Of a DNA stretch of 64,000 bases, positions 42,426 through 51,995 are shown one piece after another. Source of the stretch: Legionella sp. W10-070 (GTDB lineage: Bacteria > Pseudomonadota > Gammaproteobacteria > Legionellales > Legionellaceae). The notes under the pieces are model-generated. The model did not search any database. It was not told the DNA's origin and saw only the letters and a program-made list of their open reading frames with translations. The stretch is from positions 62,001 through 126,000 of the forward strand of contig NZ_CAAAJC010000003.1 of the NCBI RefSeq assembly GCF_900640175.1, in the 5' to 3' direction. The position numbers were made by a program, and so were the translations under genes. Every line of letters begins with the position of its first letter. Positions within the stretch are counted from its first letter, which is position 1.

Positions 42426-43775
42426 GTGTCTGCAAATGTCTGGCAGAAGTGTTTGGTTTTTTTACAGGAGGAATATCCTCCCCAGCAGTTCAATACCTGG
42501 TTGCGTCCTTTACAAGCTGAACTTCAGGATGCCAGCTTAATTTTGCTTGCTCCTAACCGTTTTGTCGTGGATTGGGTAAAAAAGAATTTTTATTCAAGAA
42601 TAAAAGAGCTGGTTCAGCAGATCAGTGGTGAAAGTATCTCCTCTGTCAGTGTTGAAATTGGTACGAAAGTTGTACAGAGTGTCGTTTTGGAGCAGCCTCT
42701 AAAGGCACAACCAACCGCTTCCAAGGCAATCCCTAAGAAAACTGCTGAATATAAAAATAGTTATTTAAATAAGAAATTTCTCTTTGATAGCTTCGTTGAG
42801 GGAAACTCAAACCAATTGGCTCGTGCTGCTTCACTGCAGGTCGCTGAAAAGCCGGGAGAGGCTTACAATCCTTTGTTTATATATGGAGGGGTTGGCTTAG
42901 GTAAAACACATTTAATGCATGCTATCGGCAATACTATTTTGAAACATAATCCTGAAGCAAAGGTTCTTTACCTGCATTCGGAGCGTTTTGTTGCTGATAT
43001 GGTCAAAGCATTGCAAACGAATGCGATTAATGAATTCAAGCGTTTTTATCGTTCCTTAAATGCCTTGCTGATTGACGATATTCAGTTTTTTGCCGGAAAA
43101 GATCGCTCCCAGGAAGAATTTTTCCATACATTCAATGCGTTATTGGAAGGTCAACAGCAAATTATTCTGACCAGCGACCGTTATCCTAAAGAAATTGAAG
43201 GCATGGAAGAACGCTTAAAATCTCGCTTTGGCTGGGGGTTAACTGTTGCTGTGGAACCGCCGGAACTTGAAACACGAGTGGCTATTTTAATCAGCAAAGC
43301 CGAGCAATCCAATATTGAGCTTCCTTATGAGGTGGCTTTTTTTATCGCCAAACGTATTCGCTCTAATGTTCGTGAATTAGAAGGGGCGTTAAGGCGAGTA
43401 ATAGCGAACGCCCATTTTACCGGCAAGCCGATCACCATTGATTTTGTTCATGAAGCATTGCGTGATTTACTCGCCCTGCAGGATAAGCTGGTAACCATTG
43501 AAAACATCCAGAAAACCGTTGCTGAATACTATAAGGTAAAGGTGGCTGATTTGTTGTCCAAGCGACGCAGTCGTTCCATCGCCCGCCCACGGCAGATGGC
43601 AATGGCGCTTGCCAAGGAATTAACTAATCATAGCTTGCCTGAAATTGGCGATCATTTCGGAGGGCGGGATCATACGACTGTCATTCATGCCTGTCGTAAG
43701 GTCAAGGAGTTAATTCAGGAAGAAAGTGATTTTGCTGAGGACCACAAAAATTTAATGCGTACGTTGACCTCTTAA
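42426..43775 (+). CDS. dnaA: Chromosomal replication initiator DnaA
   Basis: The 449-residue AAA+ initiator starts at GTG 42426, five bases after GAGGAG, and reads MSANVWQKC, like other Legionella DnaA. It has a DnaB/DiaA-interaction domain I, a short linker, Walker [10 protein letters not shown], Walker [14 protein letters not shown], and the domain IV signature [15 protein letters not shown] that reads DnaA boxes. DiaA encoded at 23868 is a likely partner. Confidence 0.98.
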   Translation: MSANVWQKCLVFLQEEYPPQQFNTWLRPLQAELQDASLILLAPNRFVVDWVKKNFYSRIKELVQQISGESISSVSVEIGTKVVQSVVLEQPLKAQPTASKAIPKKTAEYKNSYLNKKFLFDSFVEGNSNQLARAASLQVAEKPGEAYNPLFIYGGVGLGKTHLMHAIGNTILKHNPEAKVLYLHSERFVADMVKALQTNAINEFKRFYRSLNALLIDDIQFFAGKDRSQEEFFHTFNALLEGQQQIILTSDRYPKEIEGMEERLKSRFGWGLTVAVEPPELETRVAILISKAEQSNIELPYEVAFFIAKRIRSNVRELEGALRRVIANAHFTGKPITIDFVHEALRDLLALQDKLVTIENIQKTVAEYYKVKVADLLSKRRSRSIARPRQMAMALAKELTNHSLPEIGDHFGGRDHTTVIHACRKVKELIQEESDFAEDHKNLMRTLTS

Positions 43776-43785
43776 CAGGACTGAT

Positions 43786-44892
43786 ATGTTTGATTTAACA
43801 CTTGCCAAAGATCAATTATTAACTCCTTTACTGATAGTTTCCGGGGCTGTCGATAAAAAGCAATCATTGGCTATTTTGTCTAATATTTTACTTTGCCTGA
43901 ATGATAATCAACTTCGGTTGACAGCAACTGATCTGGAGATGGAGATCACCGCTCGTATTTATTGTGATCTCAGTCATTCTGCAGGCAGGATAACAGTCCC
44001 TGCAAAAAAATTTATTGATATTATCCGTTCTCTGGATGATGAGGCAACAGCAACTATCACCCTGAAGGGTGATATTGTCATTATCAGTGCTGGCCGCAGC
44101 CAGTTTAAGCTGGCTACTTTGCCTGCAGACAATTTCCCTGTAAGTGAAGATGAGTTGAGTGAGGTTGAGCTTACCTTGCCGCGGTTGGCGTTTATAACCC
44201 TGTTGCAATCCACTCATTTTGCCATGTCACAGCATGATGTACGTATTTTTTTAAATGGCTTGTTGCTTGAGTTGAATCCGCAGGCAATAACTGCTGTAGC
44301 TACTGATGGTCATCGAATGGCAGTTTCAAAGTTGGCCTGCGATTCTATTAGTGCACACCATCGTTTCCTGTTACCTAAAAAAGGGGTACAGGAAATGTTA
44401 AGATTATTGAACAATAGTGATGAGGAACACATTGCCGTTTCTGCAGGTAAAGGCCATTTTAAGTTGTCTACCCAAGAATACACCTTTCAATCCCGTTTGA
44501 TAGAAGCACGTTTTCCTCCCTATATTAAGGCTATTCCCAAATCACAGGATAAGTTTATTCTTGTGGACCGGGATATCCTGAAAAGGGCGCTTGCCCGTAT
44601 TGTTATTCTTGCTCATGAAAAATCAAGGGCGGTTGTACTCCACATGCAATCAGGTTCTTTGACGCTGATCGCCAATAATCAGGAGCAGGAAGAGGCAATG
44701 GAAATTCTCGAAGCCCATACTGACGGCAGTGAGATAAAAATAGGTGTAAATGCCGGTTATCTCCTTGATGTACTCAATTTTTTGGGAGAAGGTCTGGTAC
44801 GATTGTCAATGACCAATGCTGATAGCAGCATTTTAGTTGAGTCAATTGAGGATGAGAATTATCAATATGTCATTATGCCTATGAAGATATGA
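43786..44892 (+). CDS. dnaN: DNA polymerase III beta sliding clamp
   Basis: The 368-residue three-domain clamp matches the family throughout, for example GRITVPAKKFIDIIRSL, VATDGHRMAVSK and the C-terminal YVIMPMKI, which ends in the family's M-P-M/V-R/K-like tail. It encircles DNA as a dimer and tethers Pol III. It overlaps recF by 4 bp. Confidence 0.98.
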   Translation: MFDLTLAKDQLLTPLLIVSGAVDKKQSLAILSNILLCLNDNQLRLTATDLEMEITARIYCDLSHSAGRITVPAKKFIDIIRSLDDEATATITLKGDIVIISAGRSQFKLATLPADNFPVSEDELSEVELTLPRLAFITLLQSTHFAMSQHDVRIFLNGLLLELNPQAITAVATDGHRMAVSKLACDSISAHHRFLLPKKGVQEMLRLLNNSDEEHIAVSAGKGHFKLSTQEYTFQSRLIEARFPPYIKAIPKSQDKFILVDRDILKRALARIVILAHEKSRAVVLHMQSGSLTLIANNQEQEEAMEILEAHTDGSEIKIGVNAGYLLDVLNFLGEGLVRLSMTNADSSILVESIEDENYQYVIMPMKI

Positions 44893-45974
44893 GCCTCGCT
44901 CAATTACAAATCAATAATCTTCGCAATATTGAAGCAGCTCGGCTAAATCTTCATCCGAAGCTAAATTTTTTTATTGGTGAAAATGGCAGTGGGAAGACTT
45001 CGCTGCTGGAGGCGGTTTATTTGCTGGGTAGCGGGCATTCTTTTCGTACCCGAGAAATTTCACCGCTGATATCTAATGGCAAGGATTCGCTCACTATATT
45101 CGCCCGCAAGGGAGATGAACAGACGGTCAGTATCCAAAAGTCACTTACAACACCTGCTCAAGTGCGGGTTAATTCCTTCCCTTGTCAGACCAGCAGTGAA
45201 CTTGCCCGTTTTTTACCCTGTCAGGTTTTTTATCAGGATATCTTCCAGATTATTGATGCAGGCCCTGCTGTCCGTCGTACTGTCCTTGACTGGGGTTTGT
45301 TCCACGTGAAACAAAACTATCATGCCTTATGGAAAAACTATAAGCGTGCTTTGAAACAGAGAAACAGTTTATTAAAGCAAAGAGCATCGCAACAGCAATT
45401 GCGTCCCTGGAACAAAGTTCTTGTCGAGTTAGCCACACAAATGCATGAGGCCAGAAAAGAATATTTTGCCTGTTTGCTGCCGGAGTTTCATCTAATCCTT
45501 CAACAGCTAAGTACTGTTGATTGTTCGCTTGCTTATTATAAAGGCTGGGATAAAAAGGGGGCTGCCAAGCCATTAGAGCTTATTCTGGAGGACAGCTATC
45601 AGAGCGATATAAGCCGCCAGTTTACTCAATATGGCGCTCACCAAGCAGACCTGATATTTACCATAAACAATTTGAATGCCAAACAGTATTTATCCCGGGG
45701 GCAGCAAAAAATAATCCTTTTTGCTCTAAAATTGGCACAGGCCAGACTCAATAAAACCTCTTGTCTTTACCTCTGTGATGATCTGACTTCCGAGCTTGAT
45801 GAAGCCCATACAAAACGCCTGTTAAATCTGATTGGAACAATGGATGGCCAATTCTTTATAACCTCTGTTGATGAGTCTTTATTAAGGAATAATCAGGGCC
45901 AGTCGACGTTTTTTTCTATGCATCATGGTGAAGTCGTTGAACTACCTGGCTCACAGAGCCTGGCACAAGCTTAA
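44889..45974 (+). CDS. recF: Recombination mediator RecF
   Basis: The 361-residue SMC-like ATPase has Walker A GENGSGKTS, the signature motif YLSRGQQK and Walker B SCLYLCDDLTSELD. It loads RecA at single-strand gaps with RecOR. The start overlaps dnaN in ATGAG. A parS site lies inside the coding sequence at 45298. In Legionella and most gammaproteobacteria gyrB follows recF; here it does not. Confidence 0.97.
   Translation: MSLAQLQINNLRNIEAARLNLHPKLNFFIGENGSGKTSLLEAVYLLGSGHSFRTREISPLISNGKDSLTIFARKGDEQTVSIQKSLTTPAQVRVNSFPCQTSSELARFLPCQVFYQDIFQIIDAGPAVRRTVLDWGLFHVKQNYHALWKNYKRALKQRNSLLKQRASQQQLRPWNKVLVELATQMHEARKEYFACLLPEFHLILQQLSTVDCSLAYYKGWDKKGAAKPLELILEDSYQSDISRQFTQYGAHQADLIFTINNLNAKQYLSRGQQKIILFALKLAQARLNKTSCLYLCDDLTSELDEAHTKRLLNLIGTMDGQFFITSVDESLLRNNQGQSTFFSMHHGEVVELPGSQSLAQA
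45298..45313. promoter_or_regulatory. parS, ParB-binding site (perfect match)
   Basis: TGTTCCACGTGAAACA matches the conserved parS consensus TGTTNCACGTGAAACA at all 16 positions. It lies within recF, about 3 kb from oriC, the usual zone for parS. ParB nucleates here and spreads, and SMC/MukB is recruited nearby. Confidence 0.9.
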
Positions 45975-45989
45975 GTTTCACGTGGAACA
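45974..45989. promoter_or_regulatory. parS, second site
   Basis: AGTTTCACGTGGAACA is the inverse form of the recF site with a single mismatch at the first base. It starts at the last base of recF and is 676 bp from the first parS. Confidence 0.85.
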
Positions 45990-46021
45990 TCAGCATTTAT
46001 TAATTCAAGAAGGAATATGTT

Positions 46022-46525
46022 ATGAGAAGAGAAATACTCCACCTGCCTGAACTGACATTGATTGGCATTTCGACGCGAACGAATAACAAAGATGAAACCA
46101 ATCCAGAAAAAGCGAAAATTTTACCTACCTTGCAGTATTATTTCCAACAGGCATTGGCAGATAAAATTCCATGCCGCGCTAAACCAGCGACGACCTATTG
46201 CGTCTACACCGACTATGAGTCTGATGAATTTGGCGATTATACTTATTTTGTTGGAGAGCTGGTTAGGGAGGCGAATAATATCCCGGAAGGCTTTTGCAAA
46301 ATCATTATTCCTTCGCAAAGATATGCAAAATTCACCAGTGGCCCTGATGCTATGCCTGGCGTTTGTATTAATGCATGGCAAGAAATTTGGCAGATGTCCC
46401 CAGCTGATATGGATGGGGCAAGAAGGTATCTGGCTGACTTTGAGGTTTATGATGAAAGATCATCCGATCCTCATCAGACTGAACTGGATATTTACATAGG
46501 AATTCAAGACTTACCCCAATTTTGA
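46022..46525 (+). CDS. GyrI-like / AraC-type effector-binding domain protein
   Basis: The 167-residue stand-alone ligand-binding domain is of the GyrI/SbmC/Cass2 type: LTLIGISTRTNN, YCVYTDYESDEFGDYTYFVG, YAKFTSGP and the C-terminal LDIYIGI strand. No DNA-binding domain is fused. Such proteins bind small amphipathic compounds, and some act on gyrase. It has a good AAGGA upstream and occupies the position where gyrB normally follows recF. Confidence 0.8.
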   Translation: MRREILHLPELTLIGISTRTNNKDETNPEKAKILPTLQYYFQQALADKIPCRAKPATTYCVYTDYESDEFGDYTYFVGELVREANNIPEGFCKIIIPSQRYAKFTSGPDAMPGVCINAWQEIWQMSPADMDGARRYLADFEVYDERSSDPHQTELDIYIGIQDLPQF

Positions 46526-46591
46526 GCATTAAACGCCACTCACAGTTTAAAGAGCATGGTTAAACAAAGTCCACCCAACATATAATCTTTA

Positions 46592-46633
46592 TTAATAACT
46601 CATGTTACGCATGTGCGTAACATGAGTTATTAA
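46592..46633. terminator. Near-perfect 42-bp inverted repeat
   Basis: Two exactly complementary 20-base arms (46592-46611 and 46614-46633) are separated by TG. It lies after the GyrI-like gene. A terminator is likely, but the T-run is short, so a protein-binding site is also possible. Confidence 0.6.
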
Positions 46634-46709
46634 GCCAGAATAATCATCTATTAATTGACTGTATTCGCGGGTAAACTCTGTTAGACGACAACTCAGCTAT
46701 TCTCATGCG

Positions 46710-47180
46710 ATGGATTATAAAGAAAACTTTAAAAAAATAATGATTCTTTTCTGGATGCTCTGGTGGCTTATTGCATTATGGACCGATGTCATGGGGCTTC
46801 TGGCTCATTATGGTTTGGTGGTTAAGGATTGGGCCAGGGATATTAACTATCCTTTCCTGCTTGAATCGTTAAAAATTTATCCGGTTTCTGATTGGCTCCC
46901 ACCGTTACTGTTTGCCGGTATTATTCTCTGGTCTTTTGCTTCGGCCGCGGCATTTTTTTGGGCCTGTCTGAGCCTGCATAAAAGCCCTCAGCTATGGATG
47001 AGAAGAGCAGACATCGCGTTTATTATTTCGCTTAGCTACTGGCTTGCTTTTTTCTTGGCAGATCAGCTGGTGATGAAATTTGATCTGGAGGAAAATCACA
47101 TGGTACAAGGCGGGTTTCAACTATTAACTTATCTGGCGCTGTATTTGTTGCCCTCGAAAGATTTTAGATATACTACTTGA
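46710..47180 (+). CDS. Hypothetical inner-membrane protein
   Basis: The 156-residue protein has four predicted membrane helices (about 12-35, 67-90, 102-122, 132-150) with short loops. No family is recognised. No convincing Shine-Dalgarno precedes the ATG, so the start is uncertain. Confidence 0.6.
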   Translation: MDYKENFKKIMILFWMLWWLIALWTDVMGLLAHYGLVVKDWARDINYPFLLESLKIYPVSDWLPPLLFAGIILWSFASAAAFFWACLSLHKSPQLWMRRADIAFIISLSYWLAFFLADQLVMKFDLEENHMVQGGFQLLTYLALYLLPSKDFRYTT

Positions 47181-47307
47181 GACCACAGGAAACCTCAAGC
47201 CCGCGATATCAAATTGTGAATACTGGCGCAACTAATGATCAACTTTTAAAGATAACTGATGCATTGGTTGCTCTTAGAAAGATTTAGTTGCAACTGAACC
47301 TTTAAAA

Positions 47308-47364
47308 CAGGTTCAGACAAAGAGATCTAGACTTTAATTGGCTTTTCTCTTTTGTCTGAGCCTG
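47308..47364. terminator. Hairpin between convergent genes
   Basis: CAGGTTCAGACAAAGAG at 47308-47324 pairs with CTCTTTTGTCTGAGCCTG at 47347-47364, allowing one mismatch and one bulge. It sits between the membrane protein and the HAD-like gene. Confidence 0.5.
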
Positions 47365-47369
47365 ATTTA

Positions 47370-48908
47370 TCAGCTTATCTGGTGCTTGGTAGATTGCTCA
47401 TATATCTCTTTATCTCCATGATCTCTGGATAGATTATCTACAAAGTCTTGAGTAGATGTGGATTTAGTTCGATGTTCACTAAAAAATAAGTTCCGATGCT
47501 GTGTCAATACTGTATTAGTTGAAACTCTGGTATGGGTTTGAGTGTTTTCAAAAGCTTCAGACGATTTCCATGTATTTATTAACTCGCCAATTGTAGTAGC
47601 TTCAGGAGCCCATTCATTTGGAGCATCAAGGAAATTTTTAAGTAACTTTAATGATTCAATTTTTGCCTTTGGTGAACTAAGAAACAGGTTGTATTTAGAG
47701 TGCTCTAGTTTTTTTATTTGACGATCGATTTGACTTTTAATGACTTCAATGTCATCAACAAATTCATCATTAAATTTCTTGGTTCCTACAGATGAATGCT
47801 CATCCATATGCTTATCGTAGAAACTAACATCCATATTAAAAGAGGTAACTTCGATTGCTGTTATTGGCAGCTCAGTATGCGTTTCTTTATATTTCTTTAC
47901 AGCTCCAATGACTCCTTTGTTATCATCTGCAATAATAATCCTACTTATCCAGTCTGGTTTATGATGGAGGAAGAAATCTAACATTAATCCTTTAGTATGC
48001 CCTTTTCCTTCAGTCGTTTCTGCTTTAAGATCCACGTAACCTTTTCTTTCTGCAAGATGATCAGCAAATACTTTGGCAAAAGAGCTTCTTATCAGCATGT
48101 CACCAGGTAAAGGGTCATCTTCCTTGGCTGTCGTTGGCATGGATTGATATGCTGTTACAGCATCCCTATAACTGGCTCCAGGAACATTGCTTTCAGGTGC
48201 ATATTTACTTACATTTTCAAGGAACGGTAGCTTCGCAATATTTTCATTCAAAAATCCATTAAATGCTTCTCCCTGAAATCTTCCTTTAAATCGACGGCTC
48301 GCCTCATCAAATGCTTTGGCATTATCAGCACTCAATTGGCTCCATACAAGATCCACTGGGGTAATAACACCATGAACTTTAAATCCCTTTTTTTCAAGCC
48401 GTTCAACTAAATCCATTCGATCTTTAACAGTTAACCTGCCAAATCTCATGTCGGTAAACAGGTAAATATCATTAATACCGTTTTTCTTTAGAGAAGTAAG
48501 TAGCGTTTCATTAAATTCAGTATCAAACAGGAGAGTATGATCTACATCCAGTAAGGCTACAGGTCGTTTTTCTTCATCTGACTCTTCTGAATGAGTTACA
48601 ATTTCTTTACTTTTTGGAGACTGGGGAGATTCAGGATAAGACTGCTGAAACTGTAACTGTTCGCTGCGCTTACGGAGCGTTTCAAATATCATGCCTGCGC
48701 TTTTTTCTGGCGGATAGGTAATTTTTGCTTCCGAAGCATCTATTTCGATTAAGGATTGTAAACAAGTATTGATTGTATCTAATGTGGAATTATTGAACGG
48801 TTTTTGCAATATCGCTTGTATTCTTCTGGTTTGCGCTTGCAGTGATTTATTTTCAGGATTAGATTTTTCTAATGCTTTTATCCAGGCTATTAATTGTTCA
48901 TACGTCAT
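47370..48908 (-). CDS. HAD-like phosphatase, candidate Dot/Icm effector
   Basis: The 512-residue protein has the HAD motif I DVDHT (Asp121, Asp123), a threonine motif II (YLFTDMRFGR), a possible Lys motif III in the TKGLMLDFF region, and motif IV IIIADDNKG. HAD enzymes are Asp-nucleophile phosphatases. The flanking 1-115 region is helical and the 390-512 tail hydrophilic, without a signal peptide. Ceg4 is a known Legionella HAD effector, but similarity to it was not tested. AGGAGT precedes the ATG. Confidence 0.72.
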   Translation of the reverse strand: MTYEQLIAWIKALEKSNPENKSLQAQTRRIQAILQKPFNNSTLDTINTCLQSLIEIDASEAKITYPPEKSAGMIFETLRKRSEQLQFQQSYPESPQSPKSKEIVTHSEESDEEKRPVALLDVDHTLLFDTEFNETLLTSLKKNGINDIYLFTDMRFGRLTVKDRMDLVERLEKKGFKVHGVITPVDLVWSQLSADNAKAFDEASRRFKGRFQGEAFNGFLNENIAKLPFLENVSKYAPESNVPGASYRDAVTAYQSMPTTAKEDDPLPGDMLIRSSFAKVFADHLAERKGYVDLKAETTEGKGHTKGLMLDFFLHHKPDWISRIIIADDNKGVIGAVKKYKETHTELPITAIEVTSFNMDVSFYDKHMDEHSSVGTKKFNDEFVDDIEVIKSQIDRQIKKLEHSKYNLFLSSPKAKIESLKLLKNFLDAPNEWAPEATTIGELINTWKSSEAFENTQTHTRVSTNTVLTQHRNLFFSEHRTKSTSTQDFVDNLSRDHGDKEIYEQSTKHQIS

Positions 48909-49203
48909 AAGTAGACTCCTGCATCTTTGTTAATAAATATAGCTTACACAAAAATTATTATCTAAAAATTAAGTAGAATAAAAATCTGTTGCTATGGGGA
49001 TAAACGCATATAATTTTTGAATAAAAGCCCCTCTTTTGCCTGCTTTCTATGCTTATGTACATATCAAGCTTTTTTGAATAATTTCGTTGGCGGCTTTGCT
49101 CATTAAGTAAAAGACAAATCTGACAGAGAACAATTGGGAATGCGCAAGCGATCTGGAAGGATACGTCCTAATATCGAGGAAGATAGCAAGGAGCCATCTT
49201 CCC

Positions 49204-50169
49204 TTACAGGATACTGCAGTCCGATGAGGGCGATGCTTGCCTTGCCGCGATTCCTAAGCAATCTTCCCAAACTGGCAGTGGTATCTTTTTTATATCAGGT
49301 TCTACAGGTTCTGAACGGAGGTTGGCCAGGTTTTTCTTCGCACAGCCAAGCCTTGCCAGGGAAATTACCAGTTCACTCCAGGCCTTTAAAAAAGCAGGGT
49401 TTTTCATTGAGCCATTCAGCGTATAGCACATATTAATCAAGTGCATGATGGGATAACGGATATTTTCTACCCTCATATTAGAATTGTTAAACCCTAAAAC
49501 ATAAACAAAGGGTAAACTGGTATAAGTTTCATTAAGATCCTTAAGGATTTCATTCACTTCAATTTCATCAGTGGATTGAATGACAATGGCGATTAAATCG
49601 CCCTTGTTCCGTTTAAACTGCGGAAGCCTTGAGCGCCGCACGCTCCCGGGTTGGAGTAGTTTAAAAGGAGGCTCCCATTGGTTCTTACGATCCATGGAGG
49701 AAAAGTAAGCATAATTTTCTTTAAAGCTTTCTTTATCAGTGTCATCTACATAATCACCGGTAATAATGCATACTTCCTGTCCCCTTTCAGGCAAGATACT
49801 TGTATTAATCATCGCAGCAATATCATTAATTTTGATAAGATTCTTATCAAGAAAATACTTGTAGTTACTTTGCTGTTCACTAAAAATAAACTCGATTCGC
49901 CGGTAAATTTCCTGATATAACTTTCGATAATTTGCAATACCAGCAGGCAGTTTGACCCTGGGAGAAAAAAAAGAAGACCAGTAAGGTGCGGTGTTGGCAT
50001 AATTGTTCAGCAGTTTGCAAGTTTGGCTAACAGCCTTGATATCTTTAAGCTGTAAATAACTAAAAATGGACCACAGGATTTCCCGGGGGACTGAAGAGAT
50101 AACATCTGTTTTTTGAGTCAGGAGAAAGCTAAACCAATTGGTCCATATTTTGGGGGACAGAGGATACAT
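49204..50169 (-). CDS. F-box protein, candidate ubiquitin-ligase adaptor effector
   Basis: The 321-residue protein has an F-box at about residues 24-68: ISSVPREILWSIFSYLQLKD, then IKAVSQTCKLLNNYANTAPY and WSSFF. These match the L-P-x-E-I/L-x-x-I-F-S-Y-L consensus and the terminal W of F-boxes, which bind SKP1 in eukaryotic SCF ligases. The C-terminal part (about 150-260) looks like an alpha/beta fold (DLIAIVIQSTDEIEVNEIL, LPFVYVLGFNNSNM). F-boxes are essentially eukaryotic, and bacterial examples are effectors such as LegU1 and AnkB. Confidence 0.8.
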   Translation of the reverse strand: MYPLSPKIWTNWFSFLLTQKTDVISSVPREILWSIFSYLQLKDIKAVSQTCKLLNNYANTAPYWSSFFSPRVKLPAGIANYRKLYQEIYRRIEFIFSEQQSNYKYFLDKNLIKINDIAAMINTSILPERGQEVCIITGDYVDDTDKESFKENYAYFSSMDRKNQWEPPFKLLQPGSVRRSRLPQFKRNKGDLIAIVIQSTDEIEVNEILKDLNETYTSLPFVYVLGFNNSNMRVENIRYPIMHLINMCYTLNGSMKNPAFLKAWSELVISLARLGCAKKNLANLRSEPVEPDIKKIPLPVWEDCLGIAARQASPSSDCSIL

Positions 50170-50265
50170 GCAGAGTCCATGTTGATAATTATTTTAGGTC
50201 AATTATAATCCATTTTGCACAAAAAAAGATACAAAACTGTCATGAACAAATAAATATCAATGGAT

Positions 50266-50454
50266 TTACTCGTTGTCAGGCTTAAATGACTCAAATTCTC
50301 CCTCTGCAAAGGGATTATATTCCTCATCTGCTTCCTTTTCCTGAGTCTTATCGATTTGTTTGAATAACGCTTCGATATCCTCTGCCTCCTCCTCCTTGCA
50401 AGCAGCGCGCTCCTCTGTGATTTTTTCTAAAGCTTCTTTGGATAAAATAGTCAT
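50266..50454 (-). CDS. Small acidic hypothetical protein
   Basis: The 62-residue highly acidic protein (about 25 Asp/Glu) has AAGGA upstream of its ATG and a run CKEEEAEDIEALF. It has no recognised domain. It could be a small effector or a chaperone-like protein, but nothing proves function. Confidence 0.55.
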   Translation of the reverse strand: MTILSKEALEKITEERAACKEEEAEDIEALFKQIDKTQEKEADEEYNPFAEGEFESFKPDNE

Positions 50455-50569
50455 CTTTTATTCCTTTCAGCGATATCTCTATTAAATAATAGCACCCGAG
50501 AACTATTGCTGCTTTAATCTTGACTTCATTCAAGCTACTATTGGGCTAAATCAACCAGCCAACATTATA

Positions 50570-51211
50570 ATGCGTAAATTTAGCTTGCTAGATAATCTAT
50601 TGGGAGAACTGGATACCGCCTTACGCACCTTGCTCCCCCCAAAACCACGCACGACAGCAAGACCCTCCCCTGCCCAGCCAATGGAAGAGATACCAATGAC
50701 TGCCAGTGAGAAGCGCCACACAGCGGGCCTTATGCGGGTCAATCATGCTGGTGAGGTGTGCGCGCAGGCGCTTTATCAGGGACAGGCATTAACGGCTCAG
50801 CTTCCGGGTATCAGACAGAAAATGGCAGATGCTGCTGCTGAAGAAATTGACCATCTCGCCTGGTGTGAAGGGCGATTACAGGAGTTGGGCAGCCAGCCCA
50901 GTTTGCTCAATCCAATATGGTATCTGGGCTCGCTTACGCTTGGACTGATTGCAGGACTGATAGGGGATCGTTGGAGTCTTGGTTTCGTCACTGAAACCGA
51001 GTTGCAAGTGCTGCAACACCTGCAAGGGCATCTGCAAAAACTACCTCCAGGGGATGAAAAAACCAAGGCCATACTAGAGCAGATGTATGAAGACGAGGCG
51101 CACCATGCCGAGGTGGCAAAAAATGCCGGCGCAGCAGAGCTGCCGATTTTGATTAAAAAACTGATGCAAAAAACGTCTAAGCTAATGACGCACACCAGTT
51201 ATTACATTTGA
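50570..51211 (+). CDS. coq7: Coq7 demethoxyubiquinone hydroxylase
   Basis: The 213-residue ferritin-like diiron monooxygenase has Fe-ligand motifs NHAGEVCAQ, EEIDHLAW and YEDEAHHAEV. It hydroxylates the ubiquinone ring at the last hydroxylation step. Coq7 replaces UbiF in many gammaproteobacteria including Legionella. The C-terminus is close to the membrane. Confidence 0.93.
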   Translation: MRKFSLLDNLLGELDTALRTLLPPKPRTTARPSPAQPMEEIPMTASEKRHTAGLMRVNHAGEVCAQALYQGQALTAQLPGIRQKMADAAAEEIDHLAWCEGRLQELGSQPSLLNPIWYLGSLTLGLIAGLIGDRWSLGFVTETELQVLQHLQGHLQKLPPGDEKTKAILEQMYEDEAHHAEVAKNAGAAELPILIKKLMQKTSKLMTHTSYYI

Positions 51212-51317
51212 TAATGATTAATTGCTTTCTCCTCGTTGCCAGAGCAGGTCTTGTCAATAGAATTACTGGAACATAGGAGCTGTCTTGCGATAAATTGCCG
51301 CTGCGGTGACACACTTC

Positions 51318-51929
51318 CTATCCACTAATAATATAGTGGATTATTCCTCCTGCCATTGTTACAAGAAATAAGCCGTACAATAGGACTGCCAAATAAGAAA
51401 ATGCCAGGATAACCCCATCTTTTTCAGCAATCCCCAAGCCAAATAAAATAATCAGGGAAGCAAATATAAAATTACTAAACGGGATTGGCAGGAGGAGCAG
51501 CAAACTTAAAGCGAGCATGGTCAGTCCATGTAAGCGGTTCATAATGGGTAAAGTAAAGAATAGCCAACGCGGTTTTAGCAATTGTTCAATACGCTTTAGG
51601 TAAGGCACTGTTTTGTTAACAACCTCAGCGAATTTCTTAAAATCCAATGTTCGATTTGCCAGCCTGCTGGGTAACCACAGCGCTTGTCTGGCGATAATAA
51701 TCTGAAATGCAATGAAGATTATTGGCAAGCTGAAGATAAAGGAAAATCCAGGAATAATGGAAACAGGTAAGGCACTTGGCAAGGCAAACAGAATAATGAG
51801 TAAACCAAACGCCTGCTCGCCAAATATTTTCACTAATTCACCATAGGTTAAGGTGGTGTGATGGTGGTGTTTTTCAACCATTCCTAACAAGAGATGGCAG
51901 ATGCTAATCCGGTTTTTTACCTTGTTCAA
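51318..51929 (-). CDS. ExoD family membrane protein
   Basis: The 203-residue protein has the ExoD family pattern: LTYGELVKIFGEQAFGLLII, FALPSALPVSIIPGFSF, WLPSRLANRTLDFKKF and several C-terminal membrane helices. The family is linked to exopolysaccharide production in rhizobia, but its biochemical role is unknown. A TTG start at 51929 is supported by AGGGA upstream; a later ATG at 51881 lacks a spaced site. Confidence 0.85.
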   Translation of the reverse strand: MNKVKNRISICHLLLGMVEKHHHHTTLTYGELVKIFGEQAFGLLIILFALPSALPVSIIPGFSFIFSLPIIFIAFQIIIARQALWLPSRLANRTLDFKKFAEVVNKTVPYLKRIEQLLKPRWLFFTLPIMNRLHGLTMLALSLLLLLPIPFSNFIFASLIILFGLGIAEKDGVILAFSYLAVLLYGLFLVTMAGGIIHYIISG

Positions 51930-51995
51930 TTGAGTTCCCTGAAGACAGGCTATTGAGAATGCAAGAAAGGTTTGAAATCAAACAGCCAATTTAAA

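Noticed and set aside
46062-46499. Second open frame of 145 codons inside the GyrI-like gene
   Set aside because: It overlaps the supported gene in another frame and has no family match.
49134-49436. Plus-strand 100-codon open frame
   Set aside because: It is mainly antisense to the F-box gene, has no ribosome site or domain, and its composition is a shadow.
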